From SZAS-103 sp038323475 (lineage in GTDB: Bacteria > Pseudomonadota > Gammaproteobacteria > Xanthomonadales > Xanthomonadaceae), in contig JBBQHA010000116.1 of assembly GCA_038323475.1 (NCBI GenBank), positions 1 through 10,172 of the forward strand: a stretch of 10,172 bases of DNA, in the 5' to 3' direction. Made by a program: the position numbers and the translations under genes. The notes below the pieces were generated by a model. The model did not search any database. It was not told the origin of the DNA and worked only from the letters and a program-made list of their open reading frames with translations. Of the stretch, positions 1 through 6,351 are shown in pieces (position 1 is the first letter of the stretch; the number at the start of each line of letters is the position of its first letter).

Positions 1-42
1 GAGCCTTGCGGTCGCGTCGGCGTCGGCCAGTTCAAGTCTCAT
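1..42 (-). CDS. tsaE: TsaE N-terminus, tRNA t6A synthesis ATPase (partial)
   Basis: Only the first 14 codons are inside the window; they read MRLELADADATARL and the gene continues past the left edge. TsaE is the P-loop ATPase that works with TsaB and TsaD to put threonylcarbamoyl on A37 of ANN-decoding tRNAs. The visible piece matches the usual TsaE opening (a short beta strand, then D-A-x-A-T before the first helix), but the Walker A motif would lie outside. The main support is context: the ATG overlaps the TGA of nnr as ATGA (39-42), the translational coupling expected for the conserved nnr-tsaE pair (E. coli yjeF-yjeE). Identity therefore rests on synteny plus a short peptide. Confidence 0.72.
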   Translation of the reverse strand, partial: MRLELADADATARL

Positions 43-1517
43 GGATTTGCCAGCCGGGTCAGGTGCGGGAACAGGTCGGAGGCGAGCAGGCCCCGTTCGC
101 CGCGGTGACGTGTCGCCAGGTCGCCGGCGGCGGCGTGCAACAGGGCGCCGCAGGCCGCAGCGTCGAACGCAGGCAGGCCCTGGGCGCGCAGTGCGGCGAT
201 GACACCGGTCAGCACGTCGCCCATGCCGCCGGAGGCCATGCCGGGATTGCCGGCATCGATCACCACCGGAATCTGGTCCGGCGCCGCGACCACGCTGCCC
301 GCCCCCTTCAGCACGACGACGGCCGCATAGCGATCCGCAAGCGCCTGCGCCGCGCCGTAGCGATCGCACTGGATGGCGTCGGTGGATACCCCGAGCAAGC
401 GCGCGGCCTCGCCCGGATGCGGCGTGAGCACGGCGTCCCGCAAGGGCTGCGGATGCTGCGCGAGCAGGTTCAGCGCATCCGCATCGATCACCAGCGACTT
501 GCCGGACCCAAGCGCCGCCGCGTACAGCGCACGACCCCATTCGCCCTGCCCCAGCCCCGGCCCGATCGCGACCACGCTGGCGCGCTGAAGCAGGGGCGCG
601 AAATCGGCGGATTCCTCGACCGCGTGCGCCATCGCTTCCGGCCGTGCGGCAAGCAGGGCCGCGACATGCGGCGCACGCGTCGCCACGCTGACCAGCCCCG
701 CGCCCGAGCGCAGCGCGGACTCGGCGCACAGCACGACGGCGCCGCCGGTGCCGTGATCGCCGCCGACGCACAACACATGCCCGAAGTCGCCCTTGTGCGC
801 ACCGCGCGCGCGCCGCGGCAGCCATCCGGCCAGCGCATCGGCCCGCAGCAGTTCGGCGTGGTGCGCTTCGGAAGCGAGCAGTCCGGACGAGAGTTCCAAC
901 GCATCCAGCAGGACTTCGCCGGCCAGGGCCCGCGCTGCGCCGGTATGGAGGCCGCGCTTGGCGACGATGAATTGCAGCGTGCAGTCGGCGCGGACCGCAG
1001 CGCCCGGCGCGCGCCCGCTATCTGCGTCCACTCCGGATGGCACATCGAGCGCGAACACCGGGCGCCGACTCGCATTGATCGCCTCGATCAGCAGCGCCGC
1101 CGCGCCGTCGGGAGCGCGGGCCAGGCCTATACCGAACAGCGCGTCCACCCACAGGTCCACGACCGGCAATGCGCCATCGAACGCGCGCACCGAACCGCCC
1201 TGCGCCAGCCATTGCGCGTGCAGCGCGCGCGCGGGATCGCTGCGTGATGCGCCATCCGGCAACGCGACCACGACTGCTTCGCGTCCCGAATCGCGCGCGA
1301 GCAGGGCGAGTACGTAACCGTCGCCGCCGTTGTTGCCCGGCCCGCAGGCGATGCCGATGCGGTGCGCATCCGGCCAGCGATCGCGCAGTACGCGCCATGC
1401 AGCCGCGCCGGCGCGGCGCATCAGGTCGTCCGCGCCGAATCCGAACGTTTCGACGGCACGACGATCCAGTGCGCGCGCGGCATCGACGGAGTACAGCGGA
1501 AGACCAGCTTCGTTCAT
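39..1517 (-). CDS. nnr: Bifunctional NAD(P)H-hydrate epimerase / ADP-dependent NAD(P)H-hydrate dehydratase
   Basis: This cytosolic repair enzyme of 492 aa restores NADH and NADPH from their hydrated forms: the N-terminal domain interconverts R and S epimers and the C-terminal domain dehydrates the S form using ADP. Epimerase domain (about 1-215): GPGNNGGDG at 59-67, DALFGIGL at 125-132, LDVPSGVDADSG at 157-168 and the K-x-G-L-H-T-G stretch near 187-193. Dehydratase domain (about 225-492): HKGDFGHVLCVGG at 241-253, TPHPGE at 365-370 and NPGMASGGMGDVLTG at 424-438, where D434 is the expected catalytic aspartate. Length and domain order match the fused bacterial Nnr (YjeF). The ATG at 1517 follows a TAGAAT -10 with only 6 bases between them, so the mRNA may be leaderless. 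It is co-transcribed with tsaE, whose start overlaps its stop, and divergent from queG. Confidence 0.96.
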   Translation of the reverse strand: MNEAGLPLYSVDAARALDRRAVETFGFGADDLMRRAGAAAWRVLRDRWPDAHRIGIACGPGNNGGDGYVLALLARDSGREAVVVALPDGASRSDPARALHAQWLAQGGSVRAFDGALPVVDLWVDALFGIGLARAPDGAAALLIEAINASRRPVFALDVPSGVDADSGRAPGAAVRADCTLQFIVAKRGLHTGAARALAGEVLLDALELSSGLLASEAHHAELLRADALAGWLPRRARGAHKGDFGHVLCVGGDHGTGGAVVLCAESALRSGAGLVSVATRAPHVAALLAARPEAMAHAVEESADFAPLLQRASVVAIGPGLGQGEWGRALYAAALGSGKSLVIDADALNLLAQHPQPLRDAVLTPHPGEAARLLGVSTDAIQCDRYGAAQALADRYAAVVVLKGAGSVVAAPDQIPVVIDAGNPGMASGGMGDVLTGVIAALRAQGLPAFDAAACGALLHAAAGDLATRHRGERGLLASDLFPHLTRLANP

Positions 1518-1539
1518 CGCGCGATTCTATACTCGGCGC
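1518..1539. promoter_or_regulatory. Overlapping divergent -10 elements of nnr and queG
   Basis: The 22 bp between the nnr ATG and the queG GTG hold two opposed -10-like hexamers sharing bases: TATACT on the plus strand (1528-1533) and TAGAAT on the minus strand (1529 down to 1524). Each matches TATAAT at five of six positions. The plus hexamer ends 6 bases before the queG GTG; the minus hexamer ends 6 bases before the nnr ATG. With normal -10 to start-site spacing both transcripts would begin on or next to the start codon. Neither gene has a Shine-Dalgarno sequence here. I see no convincing -35 for either; each would lie inside the opposite gene. This is inference from spacing. Confidence 0.6.
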
Positions 1540-2631
1540 GTGCCCGCACCTCCTTCCAATGCCGCCGACGACACCGCTGCGCTGGCCGATCTTGCCACGC
1601 GCATCAAGGCGCATGCGCGCCAACTCGGCTTCCAGCACTGCGGCATCGCCGGCATCGAACTCGCCGAGGACGAAGCGCGGCTGCTGGAATGGATCGGACA
1701 GGATCGCCACGGCACGATGCAGTGGATGGCGCAGCACGGGTGCAAACGCTCGCGTCCCGCCGAATTGCGACCGGGCACGTTGCGGGTGGTATCGGTGCGC
1801 ATGGACTACGGCGTCACCTCGGAGGACGAGGACTGGGCGTCGCTGCGCGATGGCGAGCGCGCCTACATCGCACGCTATGCGCGCGGCCGCGACTACCACA
1901 AGCTGCTGCGCGCGCGCCTGCAGAAACTCGCAGACCGCATCGCCGCGGAGATCGGCCCGTTCGGCCATCGCGTGTTCGTGGATTCCGCGCCGGTGCTCGA
2001 ACTCGCGCTCGGTCGCGATGCGGTTCTGGGCTGGATCGGCATACACACCTGCCTGATCGACAAGTACAGCGGCTCGTGGTTCTTCCTCGGCGAGCTGTAC
2101 GTGGACCTGCCGCTGCCGGTGGACGCGCCCGCGAGCGCCCACTGCGGCACGTGCCGGCGCTGCATAGACGTCTGCCCGACCCAGGCGATCGTCGCGCCTT
2201 ACCAGCTCGACGCGCGCCGCTGCATCGCCTACCTCACCATCGAAAACGCCGGGCCGATCCCGGAAGAGATGCGCGCGCCGATCGGCAACCGTGTGTTCGG
2301 CTGCGACGACTGCCAACTCGTATGCCCATGGAACAAGTTCGCCGGGCGCAGCGACGAACCCGACTTCCGCGCGCGCAACAACCTCGATCACGCGACGCTC
2401 GCCGAACTGTTCGCGTGGAGCGAAGACGACTTCCTGCAACGCACCGAAGGCTCCGCGATCCGCCGCACCGGCTACGAAGGCTGGCTGCGCAATCTTGCGG
2501 TCGGACTCGGCAATGCACCGACGACGCCTGCCGTGGTCGCGGCATTGCAAGTGCGGCAGTCGCATCCATCGGAACTCGTGCGCGAGCATGTTGAATGGGC
2601 GCTGCGGCGGCATGGCGCGCCGCATGACTGA
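1540..2631 (+). CDS. queG: Epoxyqueuosine reductase
   Basis: QueG is a cobalamin- and iron-sulfur-dependent cytosolic enzyme that reduces epoxyqueuosine to queuosine at the wobble base (position 34) of GUN-anticodon tRNAs. The 363-aa product has the family layout: an N-terminal cobalamin-binding reductase domain with FVDSAPVLE at 146-154 (D148 is the likely catalytic acid) and GWIGIHTCLI near 164-173; two ferredoxin-like cluster motifs, C202xxC205xxC208xxxC212P and C255xxC258xxxC262P plus C228, giving the eight cysteines for two 4Fe-4S clusters; and a C-terminal HEAT-like segment beginning IRRTGYEGWLRNLA. E. coli QueG is of similar length. The GTG at 1540 is the only sensible start: the frame is open further upstream, but that part is antisense to nnr. 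No ribosome binding site precedes it and a TATACT box lies 6 bases away, so it may be leaderless. It could be co-transcribed with the membrane protein gene 18 bp downstream. Confidence 0.95.
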   Translation: MPAPPSNAADDTAALADLATRIKAHARQLGFQHCGIAGIELAEDEARLLEWIGQDRHGTMQWMAQHGCKRSRPAELRPGTLRVVSVRMDYGVTSEDEDWASLRDGERAYIARYARGRDYHKLLRARLQKLADRIAAEIGPFGHRVFVDSAPVLELALGRDAVLGWIGIHTCLIDKYSGSWFFLGELYVDLPLPVDAPASAHCGTCRRCIDVCPTQAIVAPYQLDARRCIAYLTIENAGPIPEEMRAPIGNRVFGCDDCQLVCPWNKFAGRSDEPDFRARNNLDHATLAELFAWSEDDFLQRTEGSAIRRTGYEGWLRNLAVGLGNAPTTPAVVAALQVRQSHPSELVREHVEWALRRHGAPHD

Positions 2632-2649
2632 GGAAAATCCGATCCTTTC

Positions 2650-3369
2650 ATGCGGATAGACGGAATGGGCAAGGGAAAACCGAAGCAGCAGAAAACATCC
2701 AGGGCACCGAAGGGGCCGAAGGAACCCTATTGGTCGCCGTTGCCGCGGCAGCGCTTCAGCACGTCGCAGACGGCGGGCATCGTTGCGCGCCACATCGTGC
2801 CGCTCGCGGGCGTGTTGCTGTTCGGTTGGTCGGCCGGCGAATTCGTGCTGCTCAGCGTGTTCAACATCGCCTTCAGCATGTCCTGCATCGGCGTGGTCGG
2901 CGTCGCCGTTTCGACGCGCAAGGAAGTCGGGCCAAGTCCCAACCTCGCCGATGCGATCGGGAGCTGGCTCATGCTGGTTCTGGTCGGCCTCATCCTGAGC
3001 CTCGTCCTGACCGGGCTGTTCGGCTGGGTCGTCGCCCTGTTCGTGGCGTGGCACATGTCGATCGCGTGGGCAGCGTTGACGATGGTGATTGCGGCCGCGC
3101 CCGCGTTGTTCCAGCAGTATCAGGCGGACATGCGCTCGACGTTGACCGAGGAAGACCGCAAGAAGCGCGATCAGCCGCAGGCCCTGGTCCTCGCGTTATG
3201 CGCAGGGCTGATCTTCATCATGTCCGGCTACGTCGGCGTGTTCGGCAGGTACGGCCAGATCGTGATGGCGATCGCGGTCACCGCGCTGTTCATCTTCCGC
3301 GACCTGCGCCCCGACCTGATGCGCGAATTGACCAGGCCCAAGGACAGGCCGCCTGCAAGCGATGCGTGA
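2650..3369 (+). CDS. Polytopic membrane protein, DUF6498-like
   Basis: A 239-aa inner-membrane protein of unknown function. The first 38 residues are basic and hydrophilic (KGKPKQQK), followed by about five hydrophobic segments near 43-65, 70-88, 107-133, 134-157 and 178-222 (the last probably two helices), then a basic tail. The opening hydrophobic motif PLAGVLLFGWSAGEFVLL and the closing IFRDLRPDL resemble DUF6498 proteins as I remember them; this is by eye only. It lies 18 bp after queG on the same strand, so it may be read from the queG promoter. Start choice is uncertain: ATG at 2650 has GAGGAA about 15 bases upstream (a long spacing), while ATG at 2665 (residue 6) has GGATAGACGGA directly before it. 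No enzymatic motif is visible. Confidence 0.82.
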   Translation: MRIDGMGKGKPKQQKTSRAPKGPKEPYWSPLPRQRFSTSQTAGIVARHIVPLAGVLLFGWSAGEFVLLSVFNIAFSMSCIGVVGVAVSTRKEVGPSPNLADAIGSWLMLVLVGLILSLVLTGLFGWVVALFVAWHMSIAWAALTMVIAAAPALFQQYQADMRSTLTEEDRKKRDQPQALVLALCAGLIFIMSGYVGVFGRYGQIVMAIAVTALFIFRDLRPDLMRELTRPKDRPPASDA

Positions 3370-3373
3370 AGAC

Positions 3374-3393
3374 GCGTTGCAATCAATGCACGC
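3374..3393. terminator. Weak hairpin between convergent genes
   Basis: The 28 bp separating the convergent stops at 3369 and 3398 contain GCG-T-TGCA, a five-base loop ATCAA, then TGCA-CGC: a seven-pair stem with one bulged T. There is no T run on either side, so it is at best a weak bidirectional transcription end. Confidence 0.25.
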
Positions 3394-3397
3394 AGCA

Positions 3398-3784
3398 TCA
3401 GACGGAATCCACCTCTGGGGATGGATCATCCGGTGGAGCATGTAGTGCGATCGGTGCAGCCGCTGCCTGCTTCCGCGCGATCGTGCGCACAGCGAGCACG
3501 AAGCTGATCGCTGCGACCAGCAGCAAAAAAGAGGGAGCGATGATGTCGCTCGCGACGAACAACCAATTCAGGGCGTCCTTGTTGCGGCTGTGCTCGAAGT
3601 TCCCGACCACGAAAAACTGCACCGCCGACGCGACGGGTATCCACACGGCGAGCGCGCCGACCGACCAGAACAACATCCGGCTCGACCGGTTGCGCAGGCG
3701 CGCATGCAGCATCCAGCTGCCGAGGACGACGAAGGCGAACGCGATGAGCGCCACAAGTCCAAGCGCGGTATCCGGATCGGGCAT
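3398..3784 (-). CDS. Small three-helix membrane protein, function unknown
   Basis: I do not recognise this 128-aa protein. It has three hydrophobic segments at about 7-27, 37-60 and 74-101, separated by short polar loops (RLRNRSSR at 29-36 and NFEHSRNKD at 62-70), and an acidic proline-rich tail (PPDDPSPEVDSV). By the positive-inside rule the loop after helix 1 and the RTIARK after helix 3 are probably cytoplasmic, putting the N-terminus outside. The ATG at 3784 is well supported by AGGAGAG five bases upstream, the best ribosome binding site in the window, which argues that the gene is real despite its size. It converges on the DUF6498-like gene and has GC-rich codon use like its housekeeping neighbours. 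Confidence 0.75.
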   Translation of the reverse strand: MPDPDTALGLVALIAFAFVVLGSWMLHARLRNRSSRMLFWSVGALAVWIPVASAVQFFVVGNFEHSRNKDALNWLFVASDIIAPSFLLLVAAISFVLAVRTIARKQAAAAPIALHAPPDDPSPEVDSV

Positions 3785-3944
3785 CGTGACTCTCCTGCGA
3801 TCTGATGGGCCAATGTAGCCGATCGGCCAGCGCCGTGGCGCGGCAATGACACTGCCATGGAACTGGATCCACTACCCGACTACGGCTGACATTCCGCACG
3901 CACCGATTTCACGATGCGGCGAACGACCGGTGGATTCATGGAGC
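3785..3944. promoter_or_regulatory. Leader of the small membrane protein gene; otherwise nothing recognised
   Basis: This 160-bp gap carries the ribosome binding site of the minus-strand gene ending at 3398 (3790-3796) and a possible minus-strand -10, TACATT (3817 down to 3812), which would give a leader of about 20 bases; no good -35 is visible. The rest (about 3820-3944) lies beyond the end of the truncated gene on its right, and in no frame does it convincingly continue that protein. Confidence 0.3.
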
Positions 3945-4175
3945 CTACTGGACCGAAGGAACCATCCGGCCCCCTCGATCGAGCGCTATACGATTGGAGG
4001 TCACAGCCGGCAGCGCGCGCTGCGACCAGTGCGGCAATCCCAGTGGCTCGAACGTGACATCGGCGACCTGCAGCGGCACCCACGCCGCGACCAGATAGCC
4101 CGCCGCCGTGCGGAACACGCGCCGCCGCTTGAGTTCGGCGACGTATCGCTTGAATGCGCCCTCCGCCTCCGGCAC
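3945..4175 (-). pseudogene. N-terminal fragment of an ELKRRxVFR-type membrane protein
   Basis: Residues from the GTG at 4175 include FKRYVAELKRRRVFRTAAG and YLVAAWVPLQVADVTF, then EPLGLPHWSQRAL. This is the very typical start of large proteobacterial proteins that open with [AF]ELKRRxVxRxAxxY, a membrane helix and a LPxW turn, usually followed by more hydrophobic sequence and a TPR or similar periplasmic region. Here the resemblance stops after about 55 residues; the reading frame continues as unrelated RIALDRGGR-type sequence to a TAG at 3945. The 76-aa product is therefore either a decayed remnant (favoured) or an odd truncated protein. The start is uncertain: the GTG has AAGGGG about 8 bases upstream, and the frame stays open further upstream. 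No downstream remainder of the parent gene was found before 3785. Confidence 0.6.
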
Positions 4176-4288
4176 GCCCGGGGCCCCTTCGTCGAATGCC
4201 AAGCGTCGATACGGGCCAGTCCGGCGCGGGCGCGCCGCGCATCGCACGAAGGGACTGCCACCATGCGTGGGAGCGCTGACGGAAGCGA

Positions 4289-4849
4289 TCAGTACTTCCG
4301 CTGCACCAGGGTTGCGGCGCCGCTGCCGTCCATCGTCACCTCGTACAGGCGGTCGTAATCGTCCTCGCCCAACGGTTCGACCGCGCACGCGCACAGCGCC
4401 GCGACGATCCCGGGCACGGTGTTGCTGTGGCCGACGACCAGGACCGTGCCGTGCGAATGCGCCGTCCGCAGTTCGGTCGCGAAAGCGCTGGCTGGTCGCG
4501 ACGCATCGTAGGTCGTGACGGCAATGCCGCTGGCTTTCGCCGACGGCGCTGCGGTCTGTTGCGTTCGCCTGTAGGCGGTCGCGTAGGCGGCGGTCAATCG
4601 CACGTTCGCGAACTGCCGCGCGAGCGCGAGCGCGCGGGCCTGTCCCGCCGCACTCAGGGACGGATCGCGCGGATCGTCTGTCGCTTTTTCGGCATGGCGC
4701 ACGACGACGAAGGTGGCGACGATGTCTTTCATCGGGTCGTGCGCTGCGCAGGACGCGAGAGTGAGTGTGGCCAGCAACGCCAGCAGGATCGGCGTGATCA
4801 GTCTGAAGCGCATTCGGGGAGGGGCGCAAATCGTCGACTGACAGTTCAT
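4289..4849 (-). CDS. Lipoprotein histidine phosphatase (SixA-like)
   Basis: A member of the histidine phosphatase (phosphoglycerate mutase-like) superfamily, 186 aa, probably anchored to an envelope membrane. The N-terminus has a hydrophobic stretch ending in the lipobox LASC, with C34 as the lipidation site. The catalytic motif VVVRHAEK gives R51 and H52 (phospho-accepting His); R95 in RRTQQTA and H141 in VVGHSNT complete the usual phosphate pocket. The fold is the short SixA type without an inserted cap. The substrate cannot be told from sequence. The start at 4849 is chosen because GGAGG lies nine bases upstream; the ATG at 4813 (MRFRLIT) would give a more ordinary signal-peptide length but has no ribosome binding site. 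The open frame further up to 4984 lacks support. It is the last intact gene before the truncated one, about 113 bp away. Confidence 0.88.
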   Translation of the reverse strand: MNCQSTICAPPRMRFRLITPILLALLATLTLASCAAHDPMKDIVATFVVVRHAEKATDDPRDPSLSAAGQARALALARQFANVRLTAAYATAYRRTQQTAAPSAKASGIAVTTYDASRPASAFATELRTAHSHGTVLVVGHSNTVPGIVAALCACAVEPLGEDDYDRLYEVTMDGSGAATLVQRKY

Positions 4850-5019
4850 TGAGGTCACCCTCCAAAAGACCTGATTCTCGTCATCGGCCAGTTGGCGAAT
4901 CAGCCAACCATCGAGTTTCATCGATCGATCCGCGATTACCTTGCCTACTTTTGGGAGTTCGCTTCGCTTGCCAACGCGGGGCAACTCAACCCGATTACTC
5001 CATGGACCCTAGAATAATG
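4850..5019. other. AT-richer gap upstream of the histidine phosphatase gene
   Basis: This 170-bp stretch separates the end of the LamG-membrane gene from the phosphatase start. Base composition is visibly lower in GC than to its left, so it belongs with the AT-richer island. It contains a perfect inverted repeat GTTGGC-gaatca-GCCAAC (4891-4908), the palindrome ATCGATCGAT near 4919-4928, and the phosphatase ribosome binding site at its left edge. No convincing minus-strand promoter or terminator could be placed. Confidence 0.4.
4891..4908. repeat. Perfect 6-bp inverted repeat with 6-base spacer
   Basis: GTTGGC and GCCAAC flank gaatca about 40 bases upstream of the phosphatase start codon. The symmetry fits a small operator or a short hairpin in the leader, but a 6+6 repeat is also common by chance. 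Confidence 0.3.
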
Positions 5020-6234
5020 CTACGAGAGGGGTTTGACCTGTTGGCCCACCTTGTCGTGTCCCGTCCCTCCATTGGCTCGAGTGGATTTGTCTTCGGATTT
5101 GCCAGCCAAATAACCTACCACGGTTCCAAGCAACCCGAACAGTCCAGAAGCATTTTTTTCCTGACTTATCGTGAGCGCTGCAAACGCTCCGATGAATCCA
5201 ATTATCGTAATACCTATGATCTTTACAGCGTTTGGAGTCCAGCCATCCTTTTTCGTCATCCACATCTGGACAAGAACGATCAGGGTAAAAGGAACCAGGA
5301 TGAGTGCGCCCTTGTCCAATTTCTCATCCTGCGGGGCTTGGTTGCCGCCTGTCTGCGATGGTCCTCCCGTATCCGCATTGGCTGCAGGCACCACGATGTC
5401 CATGACGCTCCCTTGGACCGAATCGGCCGGGGGAGATGCTGCCGCGACAGCTGCGAGTGCTGGTCTATAGGTGACGGATACGTCATCGAATTCGACCGAT
5501 GCGTCCTCGTTGTAATAGCCCAACTTTCCACTGGAGTACAGACGCTCGTTATCGGTGAATTCGGTCACTGACTTACCATTCACGACAACCGACACAGTCG
5601 CGCCAGTCTGCTTGACATGGATGCCGTCGAAGAACCCCAGGTTGACCGTCGGCAAAGCTCCCGATTTCAAAAACCGCTGCCCTGACGGATAGGCTGGATC
5701 ACGTTTCCCCAGCTCCCATCCATTTGTTTTCAGAGCAAAATAATAGAAATGCTTCGGGTCTTTGTAGTGCCATATCAACCACGCGGTTTCCCATGGATTA
5801 GGAGTGGGTTTTCGCAGTTGTTCGATCGTCTTAGCCTTCACATAAAGATCAAAATCACCCATGCTTTCGGCGGATGTGACCAAGCTCGCATGTGTTTCGC
5901 TGGAACCCTCCGCGACCGTTTGAGGCTTTTCGAACAGAACACCTGTTGACCCTTTCGGCAGGTCGCTGTCTTCGCCGAGCCCTGCTTTCCCGAATCCATT
6001 GAAAACCAGAATCCATTGACCATGTTGCGTCCCTTCGGCCCATGCCGATGGGCCTTGCTCGAAATGATCTTCAAGGAATCTGGGAGCACCGCCCGTTGTG
6101 GCAGCAAGATTCTCCTTCGCGTCAGTGTTAGCGGACGCCAGGGATGGAGATGGAGGACCTCCAGCCCATGTCGCGGTGCAAATCAGCATTCCGAGCAGTG
6201 TGGTCACGCAACGAATTTTCGAGTTGATTTTCAT
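5020..6234 (-). CDS. Exported LamG-like domain protein with three C-terminal membrane helices
   Basis: I do not recognise a named family for this 404-aa protein. Signal peptide: residues 1-24 (KINSK...CTATWA, cut before GGPP). Residues about 54-257 form a beta-rich LamG/concanavalin-like domain related in style to DUF1080 and family 16 folds: FDLYVKAKT at 128-136, ETAWLIWHYKD at 149-159, HFYYFALKTNGWELGK at 162-177, then VVVNGKSV and the closing SVEFDDVSV at 246-254. An Ala/Pro/Gly-rich linker (258-307) leads to helices near 308-326, 335-354 and 362-378, the last glycine-rich (GLFGLLGTVVGYLAGK). The KK after helix 1 and the basic tail predict the LamG domain in the periplasm and the C-terminus in the cytoplasm. 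The ATG at 6234 follows GGGGA with six bases between. Codon use is far more AT-rich than that of the neighbours, suggesting transfer. No catalytic residues are evident; glycan or protein binding is the most that can be inferred. Confidence 0.85.
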   Translation of the reverse strand: MKINSKIRCVTTLLGMLICTATWAGGPPSPSLASANTDAKENLAATTGGAPRFLEDHFEQGPSAWAEGTQHGQWILVFNGFGKAGLGEDSDLPKGSTGVLFEKPQTVAEGSSETHASLVTSAESMGDFDLYVKAKTIEQLRKPTPNPWETAWLIWHYKDPKHFYYFALKTNGWELGKRDPAYPSGQRFLKSGALPTVNLGFFDGIHVKQTGATVSVVVNGKSVTEFTDNERLYSSGKLGYYNEDASVEFDDVSVTYRPALAAVAAASPPADSVQGSVMDIVVPAANADTGGPSQTGGNQAPQDEKLDKGALILVPFTLIVLVQMWMTKKDGWTPNAVKIIGITIIGFIGAFAALTISQEKNASGLFGLLGTVVGYLAGKSEDKSTRANGGTGHDKVGQQVKPLS

Positions 6235-6255
6235 GATGGATCCCCGGTGCAAGTA

Positions 6256-6261
6256 ATTATG
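6256..6261 (-). promoter_or_regulatory. Candidate -10 of the LamG-membrane gene
   Basis: CATAAT on the minus strand matches five of six -10 consensus bases and lies about 21 bases upstream of the ATG at 6234, allowing a leader of roughly 15 bases that contains the GGGGA ribosome binding site. The -35 position is poor (TTCATG with an 18-base spacer). Confidence 0.35.
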
Positions 6262-6351
6262 ATGGTGTACATCACGTTGCATGAACCAGCCTTCTGCGAC
6301 CTCAATTGCGATACTCGAAATCACATCATTCAGAACAGCCTGTGCGAACCG

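Noticed and set aside
6..1247. Long plus-strand open frame antisense to nnr
   Set aside because: Arg/Gln-rich composition without any domain, lying opposite a clearly identified gene; an expected by-product of GC-rich coding sequence.
1018..3054. Very long minus-strand open frame opposite queG and the following gene
   Set aside because: Low-complexity His/Arg/Ala-rich translation, opposite two genes with strong family motifs or membrane helices.
3785..3990. Possible tRNA or small RNA in the gap
   Set aside because: No cloverleaf, GTTCRA-like T loop or CCA end could be drawn.
4850..4984. Upstream extension of the histidine phosphatase (start at 4984)
   Set aside because: It would bury the lipoprotein signal; GGAGG at the right distance supports 4849.
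4848..6306. ATTGAGGTC at 4848-4856 and its inverted copy at 6298-6306 as terminal inverted repeats of the AT-richer island
   Set aside because: Only nine bases match, similarity does not extend, no target-site duplication flanks the copies and no transposase lies between. Probably chance.
6235..6324. Thirty-codon upstream extension of the LamG-membrane protein (start at 6324)
   Set aside because: It would place a polar, His-rich segment before a good signal peptide, and the ribosome binding site and -10 fit the ATG at 6234.
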